Shown one piece after another: positions 57,199-64,000 of a stretch of 64,000 bases of DNA (positions are counted from its first letter, which is position 1; each line of letters starts with the position of its first letter). Under the pieces are notes generated by a model that saw nothing but the letters and a program-made list of their open reading frames with translations, had not been told where the DNA came from and ran no database searches. The DNA comes from Fodinibacter sp963811825 (GTDB taxonomy: Bacteria > Actinomycetota > Actinomycetes > Actinomycetales > Dermatophilaceae): NCBI GenBank assembly GCA_963811825.1, contig CAWESS010000024.1, positions 124,001 through 188,000 on the forward strand. The letters run 5' to 3'. A program made the translations under genes and the position numbers.

Positions 57199-57320
57199 GT
57201 CGAGAGGAGGGAACACGCCGAGCGAGCACGCCCGCTCCCTGCGTGTTGCCTCCTCTCGACGGGAAGTGAGGGGCGCGGGACACGGACAAGGGCCCCACCG
57301 ACGCAGTGTCGGTGGGGCCC
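57199..57320. terminator. two hairpins between the Gly-rich gene and pckG
   Basis: The first has 20-base arms GTCGAGAGGAGGGAACACGC (57199-57218) and near-complement 57241-57260 with one mismatch and a 22-base loop. The second, GGGCCCCACCGAC (57290-57302) and exact complement (57308-57320) with loop GCAGT, is a compact GC terminator. They separate convergent genes and should stop both transcripts. Confidence 0.8.
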
Positions 57321-57344
57321 TCGTGGTCCGGCGGGGACCGTCTG

Positions 57345-59174
57345 TCAGGCGCTCTCGAGGCGCGCCTTGAGGGTGGCCAGCTCATCGGCGAGCTGGGTGG
57401 GGAGGGTGTCGCCGAACTTGGCGAACCACTCCTCGATGAGCGGGAGCTCGCTGTCGCGCCACTCCTCGACGTTGACGGCGAGGGCCTTGGCGACCTGCTC
57501 CTCGCTCATGTCGAGCCCGGTGGTGTCGATCGAGCCCGGAGTCGGAACGAGGCCGACCGGCGTCTCGACGGCCTCGGCGGCACCGTCGAGGCGCTCGACG
57601 ATCCACTTCAGGACGCGGGCGTTGTCGCCGAAGCCGGGCCAGAGGAACGAGCCGTCCTCGTCGTCGCGGCGGAACCAGTTGACCTGGTAGATCTTCGGCA
57701 GCTTGGACTCGTCGGCCTGCTTGCCGATCTCGAGCCAGTGGTTGACGTAGTCGCCGGCGTTGTAGCCGATGAAGGGGAGCATGGCCATCGGGTCACGGCG
57801 GACGACGCCGACGGCACCGGTTGCGGCGGCGGTGGTCTCGGAGGAGAGCGTCGCGCCGATGAACACGCCGTGGGCCCAGTCGCGCGATTCGTAGACGAGC
57901 GGCACCGTGGTCTTGCGGCGGCCACCGAACAGGATCGCGTCGATCGGCACGCCGTTGGGCTCGTCGTACTCGTCGGCCATCATCGGGCACTGCTTCGCGG
58001 GGGTGCAGAAGCGGCTGTTCGGGTGGCTGGAGGGGACGCCGGACTCGGGGGTCCAGTCGTTGCCCTTCCAGTCGGTGAGGTGCGCCGGGGTGGCCTCGGT
58101 CATGCCCTCCCACCACACGTCGCCGTCGTCGGTGAGGGCGACGTTGGTGAAGATCGAGTTGCCCTGCTCCACGGTGCGCATCGCGTTGGGGTTGGTGTGC
58201 TCGCCGGTGCCGGGGGCCACGCCGAACAGGCCGAACTCGGGGTTGACGGCGTACAGGCGGCCGTCGGCGCCGAAACGCATCCAGGCGATGTCGTCGCCGA
58301 CCATCTCGGCGGTCCAACCCTCGAGCGTCGGGTCGATCATCGCGAGGTTGGTCTTGCCGCAGGCACTCGGGAACGCGCCGGCGATGTAGTGCTTGGAGCC
58401 GGTGGGGGAGACGAGCTTGAGGATGAGCATGTGCTCGGCCATCCAGCCGTCGTCGCGCGCCATGGCGCTGGCGATGCGCAGGGCGTAGCACTTCTTGCCG
58501 AGCAGGGCGTTGCCGCCGTAGCCGGAGCCGTACGACCAGATCTCGCGGGTCTCGGGGAAGTGGGCGATGTACTTGGTCTCGCTGCACGGCCACGCGACGT
58601 CGCTGACGCCCTCGGTGAGCGGGAAGCCGACGGAGTGCAGACCCTTGACGACGGAGGCGTCGGGGTTGGCCTCGATGGCGGCGAGCACGTTGGCACCGAT
58701 GCGGGCCATGATCTTCATCGAGACGACCACGTAGGCGGAGTCGGTGATCTCGACGCCGAACATCGGCACGTCGGCCTCGATGTGGCCCATGACGAAGGGG
58801 ATGACGTACATCGTGCGACCGGTCATGCACCCCTGGTAGAGGTCGGTCATGATCGCCTTCATGTCGGCGGGGGACTTCCAGTTGTTCGTGAAGCCCGCGT
58901 CGTGCTCGTTCTCGGAGCAGATGTAGGTGCGGTCCTCGACGCGCGCCACGTCGGACGGGTCGGATGCCGCGTGGAAGCTGTTCGGCTTCTTGTCGGCGTT
59001 CAGGCGGGTGAAGGTGCCGGACTCCACGAGCAGCGTCGTGAGGGCGTCCCACTCCTCGTCCGAGCCGTCGACCCAGTGGATCGCGTCGGGGGTCGTGAGC
59101 GCCGCGACCTCGTCGACCCAGGCTTGCAAGCCTGCGTGACTGGTCCCTGTCGTGTGCTCTGCCTGCGTGGTCAT
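57345..59174 (-). CDS. pckG: phosphoenolpyruvate carboxykinase (GTP)
   Basis: 609 residues, normal length for the GTP-dependent enzyme that makes PEP from oxaloacetate in gluconeogenesis. Blocks: TYICSENEHDAGFTNNWKSP, PSACGKTNLAMIDPTLEGWT (kinase-1a loop with active-site Cys), AEMVGDDIAWMRFGADGRLY (metal site), VPLVYESRDWAHGVFIGATL and KIYQVNWFRRDDEDGSFLWP (nucleotide site). Start MTTQAEHTTGTSHAGLQAWV. The 380 bp upstream contain no gene but hold a LacI-type palindrome near 59368, the only regulatory candidate seen. Intact frame across 1.8 kb. Confidence 0.96.
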   Translation of the reverse strand: MTTQAEHTTGTSHAGLQAWVDEVAALTTPDAIHWVDGSDEEWDALTTLLVESGTFTRLNADKKPNSFHAASDPSDVARVEDRTYICSENEHDAGFTNNWKSPADMKAIMTDLYQGCMTGRTMYVIPFVMGHIEADVPMFGVEITDSAYVVVSMKIMARIGANVLAAIEANPDASVVKGLHSVGFPLTEGVSDVAWPCSETKYIAHFPETREIWSYGSGYGGNALLGKKCYALRIASAMARDDGWMAEHMLILKLVSPTGSKHYIAGAFPSACGKTNLAMIDPTLEGWTAEMVGDDIAWMRFGADGRLYAVNPEFGLFGVAPGTGEHTNPNAMRTVEQGNSIFTNVALTDDGDVWWEGMTEATPAHLTDWKGNDWTPESGVPSSHPNSRFCTPAKQCPMMADEYDEPNGVPIDAILFGGRRKTTVPLVYESRDWAHGVFIGATLSSETTAAATGAVGVVRRDPMAMLPFIGYNAGDYVNHWLEIGKQADESKLPKIYQVNWFRRDDEDGSFLWPGFGDNARVLKWIVERLDGAAEAVETPVGLVPTPGSIDTTGLDMSEEQVAKALAVNVEEWRDSELPLIEEWFAKFGDTLPTQLADELATLKARLESA

Positions 59175-59316
59175 GGTGGTCCTTCCGCCGGTCCTGCTCA
59201 CTGGGTGGCCACCGTCCGCGCGAACTCGCGAGCCCGCTCGAGGCGGTGGCTCGGCGCCCGCCGCTGGGTGCCTGTTCCCCACGTTAGGCCCGGCTACTCG
59301 GCGGTAGCCACCGCGG

Positions 59317-59379
59317 AAGCGCTTGCACCTTATGAGGCTCCTCACACGGCTGCCGACTGACTGAAAACTCTTGCAAGAG
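59317..59379 (-). promoter_or_regulatory. palindromic elements upstream of pckG (LacI/MalR-like operator candidates)
   Basis: CTCTTGCAAGAG (59368-59379) is a perfect 12-bp palindrome with the C-T-T-G-C-A-A-G core seen in actinobacterial LacI-family (MalR-like) operators. AAGCGCTT (59317-59324) within GGAAGCGCTTGCACC is a second, LacI-like symmetrical site. They lie 140-205 bp upstream of pckG in a gene-free 380-bp stretch (59175-59554), which otherwise shows only AT-rich sequence. Assignment to pckG rather than to the tRNA on the other side is inference. Confidence 0.45.
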
Positions 59380-59554
59380 CGCTGAAAGAGCAGGTCATCG
59401 GCGTGCTGGGTTGGTGGGTGCGAGGTCACGGACCGGCCTTGGTCCGGATGCCGTGGCACGGCATCCGCGCCCCTCGCGCCGCCGGCGTCGCTCAATTTCT
59501 CGGTGCGGCGGGCGCTCCGGTAGTGTTCTCTCTCGTTGCGTTCACGCGCGACGG

Positions 59555-59627
59555 GCGCCCGTAGCTCAACGGATAGAGCATCTGACTACGGATCAGAAGG
59601 TTAGGGGTTCGAATCCCTTCGGGCGCG
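59555..59627 (+). tRNA. tRNA-Arg (anticodon ACG), likely attachment site
   Basis: GCGCCCGTAGCTCAACGGAT opens a cloverleaf: acceptor GCGCCCG/CGGGCGC, anticodon arm TCTGA-CTACGGA-TCAGA giving ACG, and T arm AGGGGTTCGAATCCCTT. CCA is not encoded. A phage/ICE-type excisionase-like gene and integrase follow within 450 bp, so its 3' half (TTCGAATCCCTTCGGGCGC) is the expected attL core. Confidence 0.95.
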
Positions 59628-59650
59628 CTCTGTGTTGAGACAGACGACGG

Positions 59651-59681
59651 GCCCCCGGCCAGCGGAAACGCTGTCGGGGGC
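59651..59681 (+). terminator. hairpin with GAAA loop after tRNA-Arg
   Basis: GCCCCCG-GC-CAGCG, loop GAAA, CGCTG-T-CGGGGGC followed by TTACTC. A GC-rich stem with GNRA loop placed 23 bases after the tRNA, likely its terminator. Confidence 0.7.
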
Positions 59682-59851
59682 TTACTCGTGCCCGGCATCC
59701 GGACGGGTGCTCTGTCGGGGTCTGGGCCCCAAAATGGGCCCCAAAATTCGCGCCGGGGTGCTCGGGTCGGGTGGGCTGACACTGGGGTCGTGAGGACAAC
59801 GATTTGGGTCGGATGTGGCCACGGGGCGCCCGTTCGGGGCCTTTGGGGGTC

Positions 59852-60055
59852 ATGGACACCACACCGCACCCACAGCCCACCCTCCTGCTCAACCTCAACG
59901 AGGTCGCGACCCAGCTGCGCTGGACCCGCCGCAGTGTCGAGCGCCAGATCTCGGACCGCCGGCTGCGCACGGTCCACCTCGGCCGTTCCGTGCGGGTCGA
60001 GCGGGCCGAGCTCGACCGGTTCGTCGCGTCGATGCGCGATGCCGACGCGGGATAG
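59852..60055 (+). CDS. excisionase-like helix-turn-helix protein
   Basis: 67 residues. LLLNLNEVATQLRWTRRSVE, RQISDRRLRTVHLGRSVRVE, RAELDRFVASMRD is the MerR-type winged HTH of HTH_17/excisionase proteins: first a L-x-x-x-E-V-A helix, then an R-x-V-x-R-x-I recognition helix and a wing L-x-x-V-x-L-G-R-S-V-R-V. It ends five bases before the integrase start. In tRNA-borne actinobacterial elements this pair controls excision. Confidence 0.85.
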   Translation: MDTTPHPQPTLLLNLNEVATQLRWTRRSVERQISDRRLRTVHLGRSVRVERAELDRFVASMRDADAG

Positions 60056-60060
60056 GCGCG

Positions 60061-61338
60061 ATGCGCGGTAGGCCCCGCGCCAGCACTGCTGACAGCGCCA
60101 CGACGAGGTACCGCGGCGCCGACGGCCGGTGGCACGCCCGGGTCACCGTCGGGCGCCGCCTGGACGGGGAGCGCGACCGCCGGCACCTCAGCCGGGCGAC
60201 CAAGCGCGAGCTCGACGCCGCCGTGCGCGAGCTGGAGAACGCCCGCGACAGCGGGCAGCAGCCCTGGCTGCTCGACAACATCACGCTCGAGCAGTGGCTC
60301 GAGCACTGGCTCGAGGAGATCCTGCCGCTGTCGGTGCGGTGGAAGACCCGCTCCGGGTACGCCAGCCACCTGCGCGTGCACGTCATCCCGTCCATCGGCG
60401 CCGCGCGGCTGACCGAGCTGCGGCCCGAGACCCTGGAGCGGCTCTACCGCCAGCTGATGGACGACGGCCGGTCGACCCATGTCGTGCACGGCGTGCACCG
60501 CGTCCTGCGCTCCAGCCTCAACGAGGCCGTGAGGCGCCAGCGGCTGGTGACCAACCCGGCCGCCCTGGCACGGCCGCCGCGGGTGGAGCGCACCGAGATC
60601 GAACCGCTGACCGCGGACGAGTGCCGGGCCATCCTGAAGGCGGCGCGGGGACGGCTGAACGGCGCACGCTGGTCGGTCGCGCTGTCCCTCGGGCTGCGCC
60701 AGGGCGAGGCGCTCGGGTTGATGTGGGACGACGTCGACCTCGACGCCGGCGTCCTGCGGGTGCGACGTGCCGTGCAGCGACGCACCTGGAGCCACGGCTG
60801 CAGCCCGAGGCGGCGGGCGGAGCCGGCGTGTGGGCACGTCCGCGGCGCGGAGTGCCCGCAGCGACGCGACGGGGGACTGGTGCTGGTCGAGCCCAAGACC
60901 CGCTCGTCACGGCGCTCGGTGGCACTGCCGCCGCCGCTCGTGGCCGAGCTGCGCGCCCACCGGGCCGCCCAGCTGCGGCTCAAGCTCGAGCGGGCCAACG
61001 TCTGGGACCACACCCACGACCTCGTCTTCTCCACCGACTGGGGCGCTCTCATCGACCCGCATGCCGACTACCGCGACTGGAAGCAGGTCCTGCGCGACGC
61101 GGGCGTGCGCGAGGTGCGCCTGCACGATGCCCGGCACACCGCGGCCACGCTCCTGCTCCTCCAGGGCGTCGACATCCGCACCGTCATGGCGATCATGGGC
61201 TGGACCGAGATGGCCACCGCCCAGCGCTACGTCCACGCCGTCGACGAGCTGCGCCACGAAGCCGCCCGACGCATGGGAGCGGCCCTGTGGGGCGGCGCCT
61301 CTGCGGATCCGACCGGGAGCCATCAGCTGCCCGGCTGA
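60061..61338 (+). CDS. tyrosine-type site-specific integrase
   Basis: 425 residues. N-terminal arm-binding domain (TRYRGADGRWHARVTVGRRL), SAM-like core-binding domain (WLLDNITLEQWLEHWLEEIL, TRSGYASHLRVHVIPSIGAA), and the catalytic domain. Active-site residues: Arg in SLGLRQGEALGLMWDDVDLD, His-x-x-Arg in VREVRLHDARHTAATLLLLQ, His/Trp in IMGWTEMATAQRYVHAVDEL with the nucleophile Tyr in A-Q-R-Y. An insert HGCSPRRRAEPACGHVRGAE with CP shortly after looks like a zinc-ribbon, common in actinobacterial integrases. It lies just downstream of tRNA-Arg, its likely target. Confidence 0.95.
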   Translation: MRGRPRASTADSATTRYRGADGRWHARVTVGRRLDGERDRRHLSRATKRELDAAVRELENARDSGQQPWLLDNITLEQWLEHWLEEILPLSVRWKTRSGYASHLRVHVIPSIGAARLTELRPETLERLYRQLMDDGRSTHVVHGVHRVLRSSLNEAVRRQRLVTNPAALARPPRVERTEIEPLTADECRAILKAARGRLNGARWSVALSLGLRQGEALGLMWDDVDLDAGVLRVRRAVQRRTWSHGCSPRRRAEPACGHVRGAECPQRRDGGLVLVEPKTRSSRRSVALPPPLVAELRAHRAAQLRLKLERANVWDHTHDLVFSTDWGALIDPHADYRDWKQVLRDAGVREVRLHDARHTAATLLLLQGVDIRTVMAIMGWTEMATAQRYVHAVDELRHEAARRMGAALWGGASADPTGSHQLPG

Positions 61339-61353
61339 CACTCGGCGCGCTCG

Positions 61354-61809
61354 TCAGCGCTGTTGGATCCGTCGCTGAAGGGCGTCGATCAGCGCGTTGG
61401 CCGCCGGGATCAGCACCGGCAGGTCGCGGTCGTAGACCCGCCCCGTGTCGAGCTTCGCGGCGAGCTCCTCGAGCAGCCGCGCCCACTCGTGCGCACTCGC
61501 GGGGTGGACGGCGACGGGCACCGTCGTGCGGTGGTGCTGCACCACCGTCTGGGTGCGCACCGTCTCCACGACGCGGTCCACCACGGTGACGGCCGCACGT
61601 CCGGATGCTGCAGCCCGGGCCTGCTCCCACGCCCGGTGCCGGCAGGTTCCCGAGCACCACTTGGGGATGCGCCCGCGGGTCGGAACGGTCACCTCGGCAC
61701 CGCACCAACCGCACAAGACGACCTGTCCCGGCACCCGCGGCGCGGGCCGCGCCCCGGTTGTCGAGGAGGGCCCGGAGGGCTGCGCCGGCTCTGCGGACTC
61801 GGCGTTCAT
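61354..61809 (-). CDS. zinc-finger protein of the mobile element
   Basis: 151 residues. GQVVLCGWCGAEVTVPTRGR then IPKWCSGTCRHRAWEQARAA has four cysteines in C-x2-C-x(16)-C-x3-C with an R-H-R-A-W helix, a short zinc finger I have seen in actinobacterial genomic islands without a function. The rest is helical (VVDRVVETVRTQTVVQHHRT, EWARLLEELAAKLDTGRVYD). ATG 61809. It converges with the integrase (16 bp apart). No named family. Confidence 0.7.
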   Translation of the reverse strand: MNAESAEPAQPSGPSSTTGARPAPRVPGQVVLCGWCGAEVTVPTRGRIPKWCSGTCRHRAWEQARAAASGRAAVTVVDRVVETVRTQTVVQHHRTTVPVAVHPASAHEWARLLEELAAKLDTGRVYDRDLPVLIPAANALIDALQRRIQQR

Positions 61810-62028
61810 CGCGACGTCCCTCCCAGCGTCCTCAGGCGGTTTTCTTCGTCACAACGATATAGCTCGACCCCGGAGTGCATGAGGTGTGTGGGCCATGAGA
61901 TCTCGAATTTGTTCGTGGGGACGAACCAGCCGGTGTGAGCATCTGCGATGCACGGTCCGTGTCGATCGGGTCGACAGCGTTGCGTGGCATGGCCAGACCT
62001 TGGTGGCTGCACAGGCGCTGCGCTTGCC

Positions 62029-62375
62029 TCAGCTGGCGGTGTTGAGTCGCCGGACGATGAGCTGGTTGATGCTGAGCTTCTCTTCGGCGGCTTCGATGGC
62101 CAGGCGTCGGTGCAGTGCTTCACCGACTCGTAGGTTGAACTTGCCCGAGTAGGTGCGTTCGGACAGGGGGTCGGGGACGGGTTCGCCTTCGGCGGTCATG
62201 TCCTGCGTGATCTCGGCGATGAGGTTCTCGAGTCCGGTGAGGGCGTCGACCTGGGTGGCCGCGAGCCAGGACAGGGACGGGAACTCCAGGCAGGTGGCGA
62301 CGAACTCCTGGTCCTCGACGGACCAGGTGACGCGGTAGGTGTAGTGGGAGATGTCAGTGGTCGGCAGGTCTGCAT
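62029..62375 (-). CDS. hicB: HicB-family antitoxin
   Basis: About 115 residues. The N-terminal HicB fold reads TTDISHYTYRVTWSVEDQEF, VATCLEFPSLSWLAATQVDA, LTGLENLIAEITQDMTAEGE (x-A-x-x-x-E-F-P-x-L-S). The C-terminal RHH DNA-binding part reads SGKFNLRVGEALHRRLAIEA, AEEKLSINQLIVRRLNTAS. The start is ATG 62375, overlapping the hicA stop, if one missing base near 62370 is restored. It would neutralise HicA and repress the pair through the palindrome at 62623. No ATG in the literal frame, hence a probable base deletion. Confidence 0.75.
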
Positions 62376-62616
62376 CAGTCGGCCTCCTTCTTCTCGATCG
62401 CGGTCAGGACCTGCCGCACCTGGTAGGGCTTGGCTTTGCCTTGGTCGTTCTGGATGTTCACGCGGGGGTCGCCGGGCAACGGGTACGGAAAACGGCGTGG
62501 GATCCGCCGGTGGTGCGCGGTGACCGAAGTAGTGTGCACACTTTGTGCAGGTCGGCGTAGCGGACGTTCTTCGGGTTGGCCCTCATGGCAGTGAGGAGCT
62601 TCTCGATGGACGCCAC
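62375..62616 (-). CDS. hicA: HicA-family mRNA interferase toxin (one frameshift)
   Basis: About 80 residues. VASIEKLLTAMRANPKNVRY, ADLHKVCTLLRSPRTTGGSH with the HicA catalytic His region (G-G-S-H), then, one base out of frame, DPRVNIQNDQGKAKPYQVRQ, VLTAIEKKEAD. The K-P-Y-Q-V-R-Q-V-L end is characteristic of HicA. The GTG at 62616 is the best start. Toxin first, antitoxin second, with TGATG overlap. Frame break near 62490 (SHAVF to RTPLPGD). Confidence 0.75.
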
Positions 62617-62622
62617 AATGAT

Positions 62623-62640
62623 GGTACTACCAGCAGTACC
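62623..62640 (-). promoter_or_regulatory. palindromic operator upstream of hicA
   Basis: GGTACT-ACCAGC-AGTACC is a perfect 6-bp inverted repeat with 6-base spacer just upstream of the hicA start. Placed where a HicB ribbon-helix-helix dimer would bind for autoregulation. Confidence 0.6.
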
Positions 62641-62656
62641 ACCGCCAGGTCGATTG

Positions 62657-63574
62657 TCAGGTTCCGGAGGCCATGTAGGCGGCCAGGATGTAGTTGGGGT
62701 GGCGGTCCAGGTTCTTGCGGGCCCGGTCGTAGCGCATGGTGGTGCGGGGGTCGGCGTGGCGGGCGGCGATCTGCACGTCGCGCAGGTCGACGCCGGCGTC
62801 GAGCATGGTGGTCACGAAGGTGTGCCGCAGCATGTGCGGGTGCATCCGGGCGGCGTGCACGCCGGCGGTCTCGGCGAGGCGGTGCAGGCGGCGGGTGGCG
62901 CAGTGCCGGTCCATCCGGGTGCCCCTGCGGGTGCGCAGGATCGGCCCGGACTCCCGGTCGGCGACGGCTCGCTCGATGGCCCGCGACACCGCCGGCGGTA
63001 GCGGGGTCAGCACGACCTTGCCGCCCTTGCCGCGGACCTTGAGCACGCGGTGGCCGTGCTCCTCGCCGAGGTCCTCGATGTTCGCGCCGCACGCCTCGAA
63101 GATCCGCAGCCCGAGCAGGCCCAGCATCGCCACCAGGGCGAAGTCGTTGAGGTTCGGTGAGGTCCGGGCGGTGGCGAGCATCGCCTCGAACTGCAGGTGG
63201 GTCAGACCCAGGGTGGGTGACTCGGGCGGGACGTTGGGCCGGCGCACGTACTCCGCCGGGGAGTGCGCCAGGACCTCGTCGATCACGCAGGTCCGGTAGA
63301 AGCCGGCCACCACCGCGACCCGGCGGCTGATCGTGGACGGCTTGTACCGGCGCACTTCCTGCATCCACCGCACGTACAGCTCGACGTGGGGCCGCTGGGC
63401 GGCCAAGGGGTCCAGGCCGCGTTCCTCGCACCAGGTGACGAAGCAGCGCAGGTCGGACTCGGTGTGCACCCGCGACTGGCCCTTGAACCGGGCGAGGTAG
63501 GCAGCGACGGCGCGGCGAAGACGGTCCGAGACCGGAGGCAGCACGACAGGAATCAGAATCTGTGAAGTAGCCAT
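62657..63574 (-). CDS. second tyrosine recombinase (XerC/XerD-like)
   Basis: 305 residues. N-terminal SAM-like domain (RRAVAAYLARFKGQSRVHTE, SDLRCFVTWCEERGLDPLAA). Catalytic residues: Arg in LLGLRIFEACGANIEDLGEE, Lys in VRGKGGKVVLTPLPPAVS, H-x-x-R in RMHPHMLRHTFVTTMLDAG, His in IAARHADPRTTMRYDRARKN with Tyr in T-M-R-Y-D. It is shorter than the tRNA-linked integrase and lacks its arm-binding domain. The frame is intact. Mobile elements often carry such a stand-alone recombinase; its substrate here is unknown. ATG 63574. Confidence 0.92.
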   Translation of the reverse strand: MATSQILIPVVLPPVSDRLRRAVAAYLARFKGQSRVHTESDLRCFVTWCEERGLDPLAAQRPHVELYVRWMQEVRRYKPSTISRRVAVVAGFYRTCVIDEVLAHSPAEYVRRPNVPPESPTLGLTHLQFEAMLATARTSPNLNDFALVAMLGLLGLRIFEACGANIEDLGEEHGHRVLKVRGKGGKVVLTPLPPAVSRAIERAVADRESGPILRTRRGTRMDRHCATRRLHRLAETAGVHAARMHPHMLRHTFVTTMLDAGVDLRDVQIAARHADPRTTMRYDRARKNLDRHPNYILAAYMASGT

Positions 63575-63659
63575 TCCGCAGCGTCCGCCCGATGCCAGCA
63601 GTGGTCAAGGAGTCTCACCAGGCGCTGCAAATGAGTGCGGTGGGGTATCGGCCCCGGTG

Positions 63660-63797
63660 ATGGCCACAGGCCCGAGCCTGATGAGGAGCTGCTTGCTCCT
63701 CCTGCTCGTCTTCCTCCTCGTCGTCGTCGCCATCACGTGGCACGGCGAGATGGTCAACTGTGGCGGAGCGGTAGCGCTGAGGGTGGTGCAAAGGTAG
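63660..63797 (+). CDS. possible 45-residue membrane peptide
   Basis: ATG 63660 opens MATGPSLMRSCLLLLLVFLL, VVVAITWHGEMVNCGG, ending at TAG 63795. It is a basic start and one strong hydrophobic helix. No clear Shine-Dalgarno, and it runs into the 23-bp repeat array, so it may be spurious. A signal or toxin-like peptide is imaginable, but nothing supports a function. Confidence 0.25.
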   Translation: MATGPSLMRSCLLLLLVFLLVVVAITWHGEMVNCGGAVALRVVQR

Positions 63798-63884
63798 AGC
63801 AGATGGTGGCGTGAAGGTAGTGTAAGTCTTGGCTCAGCGGTAGCGTATGAGGTGCTGGACAGGTAGGGTGCTCGCATGGTCCAT
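63770..63884 (+). repeat. five 23-bp iterons upstream of the AAA ATPase gene
   Basis: GGTAG starts at 63770, 63793, 63816, 63839 and 63862, exactly 23 bp apart. In the first four units position 7 is G and positions 15-16 are TG, giving GGTAGnGyn(6)TGg; the fifth keeps GGTAGnG only. The fifth runs into the ATG at 63876. A 23-bp period (about two DNA turns) on one face fits an array of binding sites for an initiator or regulator. Confidence 0.65.
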
Positions 63885-64000
63885 GACTTCCGCACGGGCT
63901 ACGTCCAGCGGGTTGTCGACGCCCAGCTGGACGACCTGATGCCGCAGCTGCCCGCGCTGCTGCTCGATGGGCCCAAGGCGGTAGGCAAGACCCGTACCGC
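63876..64000 (+). CDS. AAA/DUF4143-type ATP-binding protein, N-terminal fragment
   Basis: The visible 41 residues read MVHDFRTGYVQRVVDAQLDD, LMPQLPALLLDGPKAVGKT, ending at the window edge. GPKAVGKT is a Walker A, and the R-x-x-D-x-x-L-x-x-x-L-P-A-x-x-L-x-G-P-K/R-x-V-G-K-T layout is that of the AAA_14/DUF4143 proteins often found in genomic islands. ATG 63876 follows GGTAGGGTGCTC. Its first codons overlap the end of the iteron array. Confidence 0.8.
   Translation, partial: MVHDFRTGYVQRVVDAQLDDLMPQLPALLLDGPKAVGKTRT

Noticed and set aside
61911..61926. GTTCGT-GGGG-ACGAAC palindrome as a LexA box
   Set aside because: Half-sites are in the order GTTC...GAAC, the reverse of the actinobacterial SOS box GAACnnnnGTTC; no SOS gene follows.
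63605..63895. Minus-strand frame of 96 residues over the iteron array
   Set aside because: Sequence is low in protein character and its periodic Tyr/Thr pairs merely reflect the 23-bp DNA repeats.
59640..64000. Insertion sequence or prophage structural genes
   Set aside because: No transposase, terminal inverted repeats or phage structural genes are visible; only integrase-type recombinases and accessory genes.

Overview
The window is high-GC DNA (about 70% by eye) from an actinobacterium. The gene content fits the order Micrococcales and perhaps the family Intrasporangiaceae; the family is my inference. Supporting signs are frequent GTG starts, four-base ATGA/GTGA overlaps, a mycothiol-dependent-type enzyme, a GTP-type PEP carboxykinase, an Rv0338c-like Fe-S reductase, a fused CopD/CtaG protein and an actinobacterial PTS layout. 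The octamer GGATGCCG (and its complement) is conspicuously over-used through most of the chromosome-like part and is absent from the last 4 kb.

Layout. 1-2.6 kb: the end of a 2-oxoacid dehydrogenase operon (E1alpha, E1beta, E2). 2.65-6.9 kb: two tandem paralogous membrane proteins facing a LuxR-type regulator, which is translationally coupled to an unrecognised Rossmann-like protein. 6.9-8.1 kb: glutaryl-CoA dehydrogenase. 8.2-13.2 kb: a large secreted surface protein (DNRLRE domain, beta-helix, ten 266-bp Ig-like repeats, second DNRLRE domain). 13.3-21 kb: an MFS exporter, PTS EIIC facing EIIB plus a HAD phosphatase, a marR-exporter pair, SRPBCC, TetR and a W/P-rich membrane protein. 21-28 kb: mycothiol-type enzyme, CopD-CtaG, nitrilase, a damaged nuclease-like gene and an FAD oxidase, with three copies of an intergenic palindrome. 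28-38.9 kb: acyl-CoA dehydrogenase, LtrA, tRNA-Gly, dcd, a DHA2 exporter and a complete opuC-type compatible-solute ABC operon. 39-43.9 kb: Fe-S reductase with a DPWDEP-repeat tail, then cysK-cysE. 43.9-49.4 kb: a coupled operon of subtilisin, sigma factor, small beta-domain protein and TPR-CHAT protease. 49.5-59.6 kb: two tRNA-Ser genes, cold shock protein, MecA_N-type PBP, a two-component system, pckG and tRNA-Arg. 59.6-64 kb: an integrative element next to tRNA-Arg (HTH/excisionase-like protein, integrase, zinc-finger protein, hicAB, a second tyrosine recombinase, and an AAA ATPase gene preceded by a 23-bp iteron array).

The most interesting system is the 43.9-49.4 kb operon. It links two proteases of different clans, a subtilisin without a signal peptide and a caspase-like CHAT protein with TPRs, to a sigma factor by stop/start overlaps. 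It looks like a cytoplasmic proteolytic signalling or conflict switch; that function is inference.

Caution: many genes carry single-base frameshifts, mostly insertions, scattered even within conserved housekeeping genes. I read these mainly as sequencing error, so the gene boundaries of such genes are approximate.
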